DNA of 64,000 nt from Streptomyces drozdowiczii (GTDB taxonomy: Bacteria; Actinomycetota; Actinomycetes; Streptomycetales; Streptomycetaceae): assembly GCF_026167665.1 (NCBI RefSeq), contig NZ_CP098740.1, forward strand, positions 3,596,001-3,660,000, written 5' to 3'. The notes under the pieces were generated by a model. That model was given only the letters and a program-made list of their open reading frames with translations. It had not been told where the DNA came from and searched no databases. The translations under genes and the position numbers were made by a program. Below are positions 27,576 to 37,732 of the stretch, piece after piece; the first letter of the stretch is position 1; every line of letters starts with the position of its first letter.

Positions 27576-27712
27576 AGCCCGTCCGGCGCTTGAGGACAAG
27601 GCGCGTGCCCCGGTCCGGCGCGGAGGGTTCCGTCCTCAAGCGCCGGACGGGCTGGGTTTGTCCGGATGGGCCGGGTGCGCGGGTATTTCAAGCCCGTCCG
27701 GCGTTTGAGGAC
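27576..27712. repeat. Cluster A of 22-bp inverted elements (3 copies)
   Basis: The element reads AGCCCGTCCGGCG-n-TTGAGGAC. Copies: 27576-27597 (forward), 27632-27653 (inverted, GTCCTCAAG-CGCCGGACGGGCT), 27691-27712 (forward). The first two can pair into a hairpin with a 22-bp stem. The cluster fills the intergenic region between the VOC gene and the convergent NAD-binding channel gene, so it may act as a terminator. Similar elements occur in cluster B. Confidence 0.9.
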
Positions 27713-27751
27713 GGAAGCCTGTGCCCCGGTCCGGGGTGGGAGGTCTGGGCC

Positions 27752-29677
27752 TCAGACGCCGGAACGGCTCGCGCGGCGGCGGCCCAGCAGCTCCGCGAGG
27801 CCGCGGCGTGTGGCCGCGATGATGACGCGGTCCGTCGGGCGGAGCACGTAGCCCGGGTGGAGGTTCCAGACGAGGGAGCCGGGGGCCACGTCCAGGGCCA
27901 GGACGCGCCAGGCGCCCTCGCGGAATGCCTGGTCCACCGTGCGGCCTTCCAGCTGGGGGTGGCCGCCCACCTCCACCGCCGCGAACAGGAGCACCTTGCG
28001 CTCGACCGGGATCGCGCCCAGGATCTGCCGGCCCATCATGGCGACCGCGAAGGACGGGCCCGCCAGATGGGAGACCGAGCGGGAGCGGGTGATCGCCTGC
28101 GGGTGCGCCGTGCGCAGCGTGCGGTAGACCGCCGTGGCGAACTCGTCGTCGAACAACCGCACCGTCACCCGCAGATTCGGCTTCAGCGAGCGCGCGTACA
28201 GCGCCGCCTCCAGGTTCGTCGTGTCGATGCTGGTCAGCGCGAGGAGCCCGCGTGAGCGGCCGATCTTGGCCGCCTCCAGGACCCCCTCGTCCGTGACGTC
28301 ACCGAGCACCACCGGCACATGCAGCCGCCGGGCGAGGGGGATGCCCCGCGCGTCCGGGTCCTCCTCCACGCAGACCACCGGGATGCCCAGCTCCCGCAGG
28401 TGCACCAGGACCCGGGTGCCGATCTTGCCGAGCCCGAGCAGCACCACGTGCCCGGAGAGCCCGCGCGGCGGCCGCCGCAGCGAGGACGCGCTGCGCAGCG
28501 AGCCGAACGCCTCCAGGACCCCCGCCACCAGCAGCGGCAGGAGCATCAGGCCCGCGATGCCGGAGAGGATCTGGATCACCTGGCGGGCGGTGGGCTCACC
28601 GATCGCCGGATCGCCCATCGCGAAGAGGTCGAGCAGGGTGAGGTAGGCCGCGTGCAGCGGATGGTCGCCGGTCGTGAACGAGGACGCCACCGCGAGCCCG
28701 AGCACCGCCAGCCCGACGCCCAGCGCCGACCACCGCAGCCGCCGCGAGAAGAACTGGCTGAGCGGCGCGCCCCGGCCGCCCATCCGGGGCTTGGGGGCAG
28801 CGGGCCCGGACTGCGTGACGGCCTCCAGGACGACCGTGCCGCGCCCGGTCGCGGCGGCGATCTCCGCAGGCCCGGGCAGCAGCTGCGGTCCCTCCGCCCC
28901 GCTGCTGTCGGAGCCCTCCGCGCCCGCCGGGTCGTGGGTGGTGGAGGAGAGCAGGGCCAGGGTGCACAGGCCGGGGTTCGCCACCTGGCCGCCCGGCGGC
29001 GGGGTGCGCTCGGCGGCCCGCAGGAACAGGCCCTCGGCCCGGATCACCCGGGTCGAACCGGCGAGCGCGGTGGCCGCGAGGGCCGGCGCGGCGGTGTCCG
29101 CGTCGGACAGCACCGTGGTGGAGGCGTCGATCGCGGCCGGGTCGAGCCCGGGGGACGCGACGGCCGCCGCCTGGTCGAGCAGGGTCTCCAGATGCTGGCC
29201 CAGCTTCCGGTTGTAGAGCCGGATCACCAGCCGCACACGGGGGTTGAGCCGGCGCGCGGTCAGCGCGGCCCGGATGTTGCGCTCGTCGTCGTCGTAGACG
29301 AGGGCGACCGCCGACGCCCGGGCGATGCCCGCCTCCGCCAGCGCCTCGTCGGACGGCTCGGCCGCCTGGAGGATGCGCACCGCCTCGACACCCGCGAGGG
29401 AGTCCCCGTCCGCTCCGTGCGGCAGCCCACCGCCGTTGCGGTTCATCGCGGACGCCATCCGCCCGAACAGCGCGGCGGCGCGCCCGCGCCCGCTCAGCGG
29501 CTCGTCCGGCCTGACCGCGCCCGGCTCCGGCGGCACGACGAGGGTGACCCGCTCCCCGTACACGTAACGCAGCTCCACGGCGAGCCGCTGGGCGAGCGCG
29601 TCGTCTCCGCAGACGACCATGTGGCCGGTGAACGGGGAGGGTTGGGGTTGCTGGGGGAAGGACACATGGCCCAGCAT
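27752..29677 (-). CDS. NAD-binding two-RCK potassium-channel-like protein
   Basis: 641 residues. A first TrkA-N/Rossmann domain (about 18-160, HMVVCGDDALAQRLAVEL) precedes two membrane segments (about 315-340 and 380-405) with an intervening pore-like loop (TLLDLFAMGDPAIGEP). A second RCK domain follows (about 425-550, GHVVLLGLGKIGTRVLVHL and VPVVLGDVTDEGVLEAA), then a C-terminal RCK_C/TrkA-C region with LHPGYVLRPTDRVIIAATRRG. The pore loop lacks the canonical GYGD filter, so ion selectivity is doubtful. It may be a Castor/Pollux-like cation channel or a sensor. It is last in the minus-strand flotillin-ATPase block, 31 bases from the ATPase stop, with GGAAGGGAG before the ATG. Confidence 0.85.
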   Translation of the reverse strand: MLGHVSFPQQPQPSPFTGHMVVCGDDALAQRLAVELRYVYGERVTLVVPPEPGAVRPDEPLSGRGRAAALFGRMASAMNRNGGGLPHGADGDSLAGVEAVRILQAAEPSDEALAEAGIARASAVALVYDDDERNIRAALTARRLNPRVRLVIRLYNRKLGQHLETLLDQAAAVASPGLDPAAIDASTTVLSDADTAAPALAATALAGSTRVIRAEGLFLRAAERTPPPGGQVANPGLCTLALLSSTTHDPAGAEGSDSSGAEGPQLLPGPAEIAAATGRGTVVLEAVTQSGPAAPKPRMGGRGAPLSQFFSRRLRWSALGVGLAVLGLAVASSFTTGDHPLHAAYLTLLDLFAMGDPAIGEPTARQVIQILSGIAGLMLLPLLVAGVLEAFGSLRSASSLRRPPRGLSGHVVLLGLGKIGTRVLVHLRELGIPVVCVEEDPDARGIPLARRLHVPVVLGDVTDEGVLEAAKIGRSRGLLALTSIDTTNLEAALYARSLKPNLRVTVRLFDDEFATAVYRTLRTAHPQAITRSRSVSHLAGPSFAVAMMGRQILGAIPVERKVLLFAAVEVGGHPQLEGRTVDQAFREGAWRVLALDVAPGSLVWNLHPGYVLRPTDRVIIAATRRGLAELLGRRRASRSGV

Positions 29678-29707
29678 GCCTTGCTCCCTTCCGTTGATCG
29701 AGGACGG

Positions 29708-32700
29708 TCAGCGGCCTTCGGGGTGCCGCGCCAGCAGGTGGCGCGGGTCGGCGGCGCGCCCGATCGCCGTCTCGACGGCCGCGATCCGGTCCGCGAGCAG
29801 CCCCAGCGCCGCCACCGCGCGGGTCATCGGATCGCCCTCGGGCCCGCCGAGCGCCTGGGTGCGGAGGTACGAGGAGCAGAGCGCCGCCCACCGCTCGGCC
29901 TGCGCGGGCGTGAGCGTGCCCCGCAGCGCGGCGAGCTTCAGGAGCGCGGCCTCGGCGCCGCTGGTCAGGGTCTGCGCCTCGCCCGCGTAGTGGTCGTCCA
30001 CGACGGCGGACAGCTCGGCGTCGTTCATCACGGGCGCGATCCGCTCGGCGATCCGGTTCATGTTGCGGTACGAGCCCTGGAGCCGGAACGGCGGTTCGGT
30101 GCGGGTGGCGTCGGTCTGCGCGGCGGAGGCGATGTACGCGGCGTTGACCGCGAGCACCGTCTCCCGGGCCCGCAGCAGATGCCGCAGAACGGCGGTGATC
30201 CGCTCCACCTCGGCGGGCGCGTAGGGGTGTTCCAGCTGTTCCGGGCGGGCCGCCGGGTCGTCGGAGGCGAGCCGCAGCAGCAGCGCCAGGTCCTCGCGGG
30301 AGCGGCCGGCGAGCGGGGCGAGGACCGGGTTGGCGGTCAGCGCGTTCTCCACGAAGCTCAGCGCGAAGACGTCCTCGCGGCCGGACAGCACCTCGCCCAG
30401 ATTCCACACGTCCGCCCGGTTGGCGAGCATGTCGGGCACCTGGAAGCGCGCCCCGGACTCGGTGTACGGGTTGCCCGCCATGCACACCGCGAACCGCTTG
30501 CCCCGCAGGTCGTACGTGCGCGGCTCGCCGTCCCGTACGCCCTCGACGCGGCGCGTGGCGTCGCAGAGCGGGATGAACTTCTGGAGGAGTTCCGGCGAGG
30601 TGTGCTGGATGTCGTCCAGGTAGAGCAGGGTGTTGTTGCCCGCCTCCAGGGCGAAGTTGATCTTCTCGATCTCCTGGCGCGCGGTGGCGCTGCCCGCCCG
30701 CGCGGGGTCGAGCGAGGTCACGTCGTGGCCCAGGTTCGGCCCGCTGATCTTGACGAGGACGAGCCCGAGCCGGTCGGCGACGTACTCCATGAGCGTCGTC
30801 TTGCCGTAGCCGGGCGGCGATACGAGCAGCAGCAGGCCCTGCGAATCGGTGCGGCGGTCGGCGTCGGCGGTGGAGAGCTGCTTGGCGAGGCTGTCCCCGA
30901 TCAGCGGCAGGTAGACCTCGTCGAGCAGTTGGTTGCGGACGAACGCCGACATCACGCGCGGGCGGTGGTCGTCGAGCCGCAGCCGGGTCCGCTCGGCGGC
31001 GACCAGGGCGGTGCGGCGGCGCTGGTAGGCGCGGAATCCGGGGACGACTTCCCGGCGGAACTCCTCGGTCCGGGAGAGGAGTTCATCGATGCGGACGGTG
31101 AGCCGGCCGCGTTCGATGCGCGGGTGGACGCCGAGGAGTCCGTCGACGGTCTCGGTGAGCGGCGCGTCCGCCTCGTACCGGCCGAGCAGGGGCTCGGGGC
31201 ACAGCTCCACGGCGACGGCCTCCGCGAGGTCGCCCGGGTCGATCTCCGTGCCGCTCGCCCCGGCGTACGAGGTGAGCCAGCCCTCCACGAGCTGGCGCCG
31301 GGCGGGCAGGTCGTCCGCGAGGGCCGCGAGGTCGTCGTCGTACGCGGACGTGCCGGTGGCGTGGCGGAACTTGTCCAGGAACGCGCGGACGGAGGCGCCC
31401 GTCGCGAAGCCCTCGGGCCCGCCGGTCAGCTCCTCGAAGAGGTAAGAGGCGACGGACCGCGCGCCCTCGCCGCCGATCACCGCCGCCCACTCCTCCTGGA
31501 GCGCGTCGACCGCCGGGGCGAGCCCGAAGGTCTCCCGGGCGCGGGCCAGCGAGCGGGCGCGGCGCGTCCAGGAGGTGCGGCGGGCCTCGTCCGTCCCATG
31601 GGCCCAGAACAGCTGGGCTGCGGCCCGGACGGCGGGCGGGAAGCGCAGCAGCCCGGCGCCCGCGTGCAGCCGCAGCAGCGCGGCCAGGATCGCGGTCGCG
31701 TCCTCGTCGTGGACACCGCGCTGGTAGCCCTCGTCGTACGCGGCGGCTGCCGACTCCCGCACGAGCGCCGCGAGTTCGCCGTCGTCCAGGGAGGCGAGCC
31801 GGTCCGCGCCGTGCTCGTCGAGGAGGCGGGCGGCCAGGTGCTCGCCCCGGTAGACCGCCGGGGACTCGGACGGGAGCGTCTGGTCCCAGTACGGGCGGGT
31901 CGCGGCGAACTCCGGGTCGGTGACCGGCATCCGGTAGTCGGTCCCGGTGACGGCGAACGCGAGCGTGCCGTCCTGCGGCACGAGGGTCAGCTCGAACGGC
32001 TGGGTGTTCACCGCGAACCGGTGCCGGCCGAGGCGGATCACGGACCCGCCGTCCGCGTACAGCTCGTCCCGGTCGCGCAGGGCCCTCCCCGCCTCCTGGC
32101 GGGCGGCGAGCAGCTGCCCGTCCAGCTCCTCCGCGCGCACGGTGTCCCCGAGCGCCCGCAGCTCCTCGGCGGTCCGGCGGATCTTGGCGACCATCGGGTC
32201 GGAGGCGAAGTAGGTGTGGACGGCGTCCGCGTCGGGGAGGGCGGCGCCGCGCCGGGCGACCGTCTCCAGGACCCGGGCGGCGGAGTCCGCGAGGCGTTCG
32301 GTGCGGCGGGCCAGCTCGTCCTGGAGGCCCTGCCTGCGCGCCGAGAACGCCTCGTACACCTCGGTCCGGCGCTCGCCCAGCTCCGCCAGGAAGTCGTCGT
32401 ACTCCGCGAACCGCGCCTCCAGGTCCTCCAGCTGGAGCAGTAGCCTGGCCAGCTGCCCGTCGCAGGACTCCGGCGTGTCGGCGGCGGCCAGCGCGGCCGT
32501 GACGGCCTGCCCGAGCAGCGCGGACTCGGCGGCGAACTCGGCCCGGCCCTCGTGGTCCGCGAGGGCGCGACGGCGGGCGTCGAGCGTGGCGCGGGCGCGG
32601 TTGACGGCGCCCAGGACCTCCGCGATGCGTTCCAGGATCGACGTGCGGACCACTCCGTCGCCGATGTCGAGCCCGGCGACGACGTCCGTGACGGTGCTCA

Positions 32701-34584
32701 GGCCGTCCGTCATGGCGGCCAGCCGGTCCCCGAGCGCTCCGGCGTCGGTGACCGCGGCGATCTCGGCGGCCTCCTCGGTGAGGCGGGCGATGTCCTCGTG
32801 GTAGCCGGCGAACGCGTCGTCCTCGGCCAGGAAGGCGACCGCGCGGCGGGCGGCCGCCTCGATGTCCTCGGCGGTGGCGGCGGTCAGCTCCGCGATGCGC
32901 TCGGTGTCCGCGTGCCGCATCTCCGCGAGGGTCGCCAGACGGCCGTGCGCGCCGCGCAGTTCGGTGAGGCGGTCGACCCACTCGGCGGCGGTGCGCGGGG
33001 CCTCGCCACGGACGCGGCGGACCAGGGTGGTGATGCGGTCGGCGGTCTCGGTGAGCGCGTCGGCGGCCTGCCGGGTGAGGGCCTGGACCGCCTCGAACTC
33101 CGCGACGACCTGGCGCGCGGTCTCGCGCAGCTCGTCCAAGGGCTCGGCGAGGGAGCCCAGTTCGGCGTCGTCCAGCCAGTGGTAGCGGTCGCCCGCCCGT
33201 ACGCAGTCCGCGACCAGCCGGTCGTACACGGCGGCGGTCGGCGTCGTCTCGGACGCGGCGTGCGCGAGGGCCAGGCAGTCGGAGATCCCGCGCACGAGGT
33301 CGGCGTTGCCGACCCGGGCCAGGGGGCCTTCGCCCGCCGGGCGGGACGCGGCGTAGGTGTCGGAGACGTACGGCGTCTGCCAGCGCTGCAAGGGGTGGAC
33401 GCGCGCGGCGCTGCCCTCCACCTGGTCACGCAGAACCACCAGCGTGCCGTCGTCCAGCAGCGCGTGGCCCCGGCCCTGGAGCGGGGTGGCCACCTCCTGG
33501 CGGATCACGTTGTACGGAAGCAGCAGGCTGCGGCCGTCCTGGCGGGACCGGAAGACGTACAGCACGTCCTCGCCGTTCGGGGAGCGGACGGCCTCCTCGA
33601 AGACCGGGTCGGTGAGCGGTTGCGCGATGTCGAAGGTCCTGGCCTCGCCGGTCGTCAGGTAGAAGCCGCCGGGGAAGATGATCCCCTGGTCCTCCGGGAG
33701 CCGTTGGCAGGCCGGGCCGATGCCGTCGAGGCGGGTCACGGTGGACAGGAGCGCGTTGAAGACGAGGTAGCGCCTCGCCTCCTCCTTGTACGGGCGGACC
33801 CGCAGCAGCACGAGCGGGCCCAGCTCGGCGTACTCGACCTCGGCGTCCGCGAGCGACTGGAGGGGTTCGGTGACGGGCTCCTCGTAGATCCCCTCCTGGG
33901 TCTCCGTGTCGTTGACGGTCTTCACGGTGAGCGTGCCGCCCAGCGTGTCCAGGTACAGCTCGGCCTCGCAGCCGATGGCGATGTGCGGGTGGCGGCCCGC
34001 GACGTGGGCCTCGCGGCCGGCGGCCGTCCAGCTGAAGTCGTGCGACGGCGGGAAGACGTGGTCGCGCTCGCCGCGCGCGTCCAGGAACGCGCCGGGGGAG
34101 CCGTCGGGGTTGAGGGCCCAGCGCAGGACCCGGATGTCCTCGGCGGTGTCGCCGGTACGGAAGACCGCCAGCAGGCGGCCCTCGGTCCGGCGCAGCCGCA
34201 GCAGGCGGGCGTCGCGGAAGTAGCGGTGCAGGCCGTCGAATTCACGGACGAAGGAGGCGTCGGTGAGGGGGGTGCCGGTGCCGGGGGTGAGGTCGGCGGC
34301 GTAGAGCGCGAGCACGTCGTCGACGGCGGGGGCGTCCTGTCGGCCGGGGCCGCGTTCGAAGCCGAACAGCAGCTCGCCACCGAGTGCGACGAGGTCGCGG
34401 GGGGTGGAGGGGCGGTCCGTCCGGATCTGCTCGCTGCGGAGGAGCGTGAGGCCGGTGGCGCCGAACGCCTCGGTGCGGCGGGCGTTGAGGTCGGTGGCCC
34501 TGCGGGCGAGCTCGGTTGCGTGCGTACGGAGGCGGCGCCGCAGGACGTCGTAGTCCCCGGCGGCGGGGCGGTCACGGTGTCCAC
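29708..34584 (-). CDS. Giant AAA+ ATPase of the DUF3686/'DNA repair ATPase' type; frameshift near the start
   Basis: About 1,625 residues after one correction. A long N-terminal beta-rich region (about 60-470, DUF3686-like) leads to an extended coiled-coil middle (about 480-820), then a helical region, and a C-terminal AAA+ module with Walker A SPPGYGKTTLMEYVADRLG near 1285, Walker B LLYLDDIQH near 1345, and the sensor-like FAVCMAGNPYTESGARF. The ATPase sits beside flotillin, OB-fold and channel genes. AAGGAG (34591-34596) is 6 bases from GTG at 34584, but that start is out of frame unless one base is added to the CCCC run at 34555-34558. The only in-frame alternative, TTG at 34622-34624, has no ribosome binding site and lies in a repeat element. 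Confidence 0.82.
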
Positions 34585-34616
34585 TGGGTGCTCCTTGCGG
34601 TGTGGCTTGCGGCGGT

Positions 34617-34836
34617 GTCCTCAACCGCCGGACGGGCTCGGACTTGCCGTCCAGGCGTCCTCAATCGCCGGACGGGCTTGGGAGGTGTGCCGGACGGACT
34701 GGAAGTGACCGCTGGGCGGGGCTTGAAGGCCAGCCCGGCCCCACTCAGCCCGTCCGGCGATTGAGGACGGACGGGGCTGGGGTGGGCGTTCAGGTCGTGG
34801 ACGGGGCCCCACCCAGCCCGTCCGGCGTTTGAGGAC
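34617..34836. repeat. Cluster B of 22-bp inverted elements (4 copies)
   Basis: Copies of the same element as cluster A: 34617-34638 and 34657-34678 (inverted), then 34747-34768 and 34815-34836 (forward). Each half pairs with copies of the other orientation. They occupy the 287-base gap between the flotillin stop and the ATPase start, which has no gene. They may attenuate or terminate transcription between the two genes. Confidence 0.9.
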
Positions 34837-34871
34837 GGACGGGGCCCGGTGGGGCGTTCGGCAGCGGACCC

Positions 34872-36971
34872 CTACGACACCGGCGTGCCGTTCAGGCCCG
34901 GCCGGGCCAAGCCGCTGACCGGGACGTCCGCCAGGCCCAGCGACTTCGCGTGGTCGAGCAGCGCCCGGACCTGGTCCGCACCGACCCCCGACGATGGCGC
35001 AGCCATCATCCGCATGAGCAGCGCCGACACCGTCAGGTTCTGCACATCGCCCGTCGAGACCGACGACAGCACCCGCGTCAGATCCTCCGTGAACGAGGAC
35101 TCGCCGTTCAGCCACGGACCGGCAAGCGCCTTCGCCGTATCGGAGTTCCCCACGAAGCCGTCCAGGCTCTTGCCCATCGAGATGGACGACACCAGCCGGT
35201 CGAAGAAGACCGACTCGCCGCCGACGATGTCGATGTCCGCGTTCTCCAGCCCCGTCGCGAGCACCGCCGCCTGCGACTCGGCGACCTGCCGCTGCACGTC
35301 CAGACCCGCGAGCCGGATCTCCTTCTCGGCGGCCAGCCGCAGCCGGTACTCCTCGTGCCCGCGCGACGCGTCGTCCAGCGCCGCCATCGCGGCCGCCTTC
35401 TCCGTGAGGCCCGCGGCCTCCGCCTTCAGCTTCTCGCCGATCACCGCCGCGTCGGCCGACGCCTGCGCCTGCGTACCCTCCGCGTCCGCGAGGGCCTTGA
35501 GACGGGCGCCCTCGGCCTCCGCCTTGAGCCGCGCGGACGTGGCCCCGGCCTCGGCGAGCCCCGTTTTCTCGATCACCTCCGCCGCCGCGTCCCGCACCTG
35601 GACGTCCGCGAGGCCGGGCGCCGCCGACTCCGCCTGGATGCCCTCGGCGAGCCGCAGCTTGGCCTGCGCGTCGAGGTCGGCGGTCTTCAGCCGGGCCTCC
35701 GCGAGCGTCAGCTGCTCGGCCGCCCGGTGGGTGGCGGCGGCCTCCGCGGCCTCGGCGGCCTTGATGTCCTTGACCAGCCGCTCCTGCGCCTCCGCCTCGG
35801 CGGCGATGATGACCGACTTGCGGGTGCGCTCGGACTCCTCGACGGACCGGAGCGTCTTGATGGACTCCTCCTGCTCGGCGACCGTGCGGTCCACCGCGAT
35901 CCGCTCGCGGATCACATCGGCGACCTCGCGGCGCTCCGCCTCGACCTCCTTCGTCGCGGCGATGCGGTTCAGCTCGGTCTCGCGCTCGCGCCCGATGACC
36001 TCCAGCATCCGGTCCTTCTCGATGCGCTCGTTCTCCACGGCGATGACCCGCTCGCGGTTCTTCTGCGCGACGGCGATCTCCCGGGCCTGGTTCTCCCGCT
36101 GGATGCCCAGCTGCTCCTCGGTCCTGATGAACGCGGCCTGGGCGCCCAGGCGTTCCTCCTCCTGGACCCGGGCGGTCACCGCCTCCTCGCGGGCCCGCAG
36201 CGTCTCGACCTCACGGCGCTGCTTGATCTCCGCCTCGGCCTGCCGGCGCTCCAGCTCCAGGATGGTCTCCCGGGCGTCGACGTCCTGCCGGGTGATCTCC
36301 TTCTGCTCGGTGCGCTGGAACTCGTTGGTGCGGACGTGCTCGATCGCGGTCAGCTCGGTGATCTTCCGGATGCCCTGGGCGTCCAGGATGTTGGCGCTGT
36401 CGAGCTGCGCCATCGGGGTCTGCTCCAGGAAGTCGATCGCCGCGTCGTCCAGGTGGTAGCCGTTCAGGTCGGTACCGATGACCCGGATGATCCGGTCGCG
36501 GAACTCCTCGCGCTTCGTGTACAGGTCCACGAAGTCCAGCTGCTTGCCGACGGTCTTCAGCGCCTCGGAGAACTTCGCCGCGAAGAACTCCTGGATGGCG
36601 ACCTTGTCGCTGGCGCGCTCGGTACCGATGGACTGGGCGACCTTCTTGACGTCCTCGACGGTCTTGTTGACCCGCACGAAGAACGTGATGTGGATGTCGG
36701 CGCGGATGTTGTCCTGGCAGATCAGACCCTCGCGCCCGGTGCGCCGGATCTCGATGGTCTTGACCGAGATATCCATGGACTCGGCCTTGTGCAGCACCGG
36801 CAGGACGACGGCACCGGTGAAGGTCACGTCGACCTTCTTGGTCTTGGAGATGATCAACGCCTTGCCCTGCTCCACCTTGCGGAAGAGCCGGGTGATGATC
36901 AGCAGCACGGCTACGGCGATGAGGAGGACCACGGCGACGAGCAGGCCGAGGCCCAAGGAGATGGCATCCAT
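34872..36971 (-). CDS. Flotillin (SPFH/band-7 family)
   Basis: 699 residues. A TM anchor (about 6-28) is followed by the SPFH domain (about 35-200, KALIISKTKKVDVTFTGAVVLPV ... EIRRTGREGLICQDNIRADIHITFFVRVN) and a long coiled coil (about 205-480, rich in EAEIKQRREVE and EAEAQERLVKD-like heptads). A C-terminal flotillin-type region with GGESVFFDRLVSSISMG near 600 completes it. It is close to the YqiK/FloT-like type that assembles membrane microdomains. AAGGA lies 6 bases before the ATG. It follows the OB-fold gene in one operon, with parS site 3 in the 116-base gap. Confidence 0.92.
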   Translation of the reverse strand: MDAISLGLGLLVAVVLLIAVAVLLIITRLFRKVEQGKALIISKTKKVDVTFTGAVVLPVLHKAESMDISVKTIEIRRTGREGLICQDNIRADIHITFFVRVNKTVEDVKKVAQSIGTERASDKVAIQEFFAAKFSEALKTVGKQLDFVDLYTKREEFRDRIIRVIGTDLNGYHLDDAAIDFLEQTPMAQLDSANILDAQGIRKITELTAIEHVRTNEFQRTEQKEITRQDVDARETILELERRQAEAEIKQRREVETLRAREEAVTARVQEEERLGAQAAFIRTEEQLGIQRENQAREIAVAQKNRERVIAVENERIEKDRMLEVIGRERETELNRIAATKEVEAERREVADVIRERIAVDRTVAEQEESIKTLRSVEESERTRKSVIIAAEAEAQERLVKDIKAAEAAEAAATHRAAEQLTLAEARLKTADLDAQAKLRLAEGIQAESAAPGLADVQVRDAAAEVIEKTGLAEAGATSARLKAEAEGARLKALADAEGTQAQASADAAVIGEKLKAEAAGLTEKAAAMAALDDASRGHEEYRLRLAAEKEIRLAGLDVQRQVAESQAAVLATGLENADIDIVGGESVFFDRLVSSISMGKSLDGFVGNSDTAKALAGPWLNGESSFTEDLTRVLSSVSTGDVQNLTVSALLMRMMAAPSSGVGADQVRALLDHAKSLGLADVPVSGLARPGLNGTPVS

Positions 36972-37007
36972 GACAGTCCTTGGCGGCAGGTGGTACGGAA
37001 ATGAGTG

Positions 37008-37021
37008 GTTTCACGTGAAAC
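37008..37021. promoter_or_regulatory. parS: parS centromere site 3 (ParB binding)
   Basis: Perfect GTTTCACGTGAAAC palindrome in the gap between the YqiJ-like gene and flotillin, 36 bases before the flotillin ATG on its upstream side. Confidence 0.93.
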
Positions 37022-37087
37022 ACGGCGCGGCGGCACACGGCGTCCGGGCAGCCCGGACGGGCACACCGCGCCCTTGGCGGCGGTGGC

Positions 37088-37732
37088 TCAGACGGCGGGG
37101 CCGGAGGCCGTACGGCCGTGCGGCGGACCCGGGTCGAGCGCCTTGTCGAAGGCCGCGACCCAGAAGAACTCCCCGGCCTCGTCGTACGCGTACAGCAGTC
37201 CGGAGCGTCCGGAGGTCAGCTCCGCGTCGACGGGCTCCAGCTGGCGCACCTGGACGGTGGCGGTGGTCCCATCGTCGGCGGTGACCTCGGCCTGGCCGAA
37301 GTCCGTGGAGACCGTGCCGGTACGGATCGTGCAGACGCGGCCCAGGAAGTCCTGGCGCGATGGCGGAGGCTGGTCGGGGAAGTAGCGCCGGAAGTGGTGG
37401 ACGAGCAGCCGCACCGCACCCCAGGCGAGCAGCAGCGCCCCGGCGAGCACCGCGCAGGCCAGCACGGCGCGCAGCGGTCCGGTGGCGCCCGAGCGGTGCA
37501 CCAGGACCGAACCGGTCAGGGCGGAGAACCAGCCGACGGCGATCATCAGGGACACCGAGACGGTGACCGGGACGCCTCCGACGCCCGCGAGATCGGCGTC
37601 CAGGTCGGCGTCGAAGGAGTGGTGGTCGGCCGCGCCGACCAGGACGAGCAGCCAGAAGGCGATGACGACGACCAGCGCGGCGGCGAAGAGTACGGCCGGG
37701 AAGGACAGCGTCGCGTCCAGGAATTCCCGCAT
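37088..37732 (-). CDS. YqiJ-like OB-fold membrane protein
   Basis: 214 residues with an N-terminal TM (about 8-32, FPAVLFAAALVVVIAFWLLVLVGA), two more (about 53-75 and 85-108), and a C-terminal OB-like domain (about 130-195: FLGRVCTIRTGTVSTDFGQAEVTADDGTTATVQVRQLE) typical of YqiJ/NfeD-related partners of flotillins. In E. coli yqiJ pairs with the flotillin gene yqiK, and the same order occurs here. It is likely the first gene of the operon, with the shared inverted repeat about 200 bases upstream. The start has only a weak GGGGG ribosome binding stretch. Confidence 0.83.
   Translation of the reverse strand: MREFLDATLSFPAVLFAAALVVVIAFWLLVLVGAADHHSFDADLDADLAGVGGVPVTVSVSLMIAVGWFSALTGSVLVHRSGATGPLRAVLACAVLAGALLLAWGAVRLLVHHFRRYFPDQPPPSRQDFLGRVCTIRTGTVSTDFGQAEVTADDGTTATVQVRQLEPVDAELTSGRSGLLYAYDEAGEFFWVAAFDKALDPGPPHGRTASGPAV

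Noticed and set aside
28319..32443. A 1,374-residue plus-strand reading frame over the channel and ATPase genes
   Set aside because: It is antisense to clearly conserved minus-strand proteins, is rich in Arg/Gly/Pro with no domain, and is a by-product of high GC content.
27576..34836. Insertion sequence bounded by the 22-bp elements
   Set aside because: No transposase gene is present, no target duplications are visible, and copies occur in mixed orientations in clusters, unlike IS ends.
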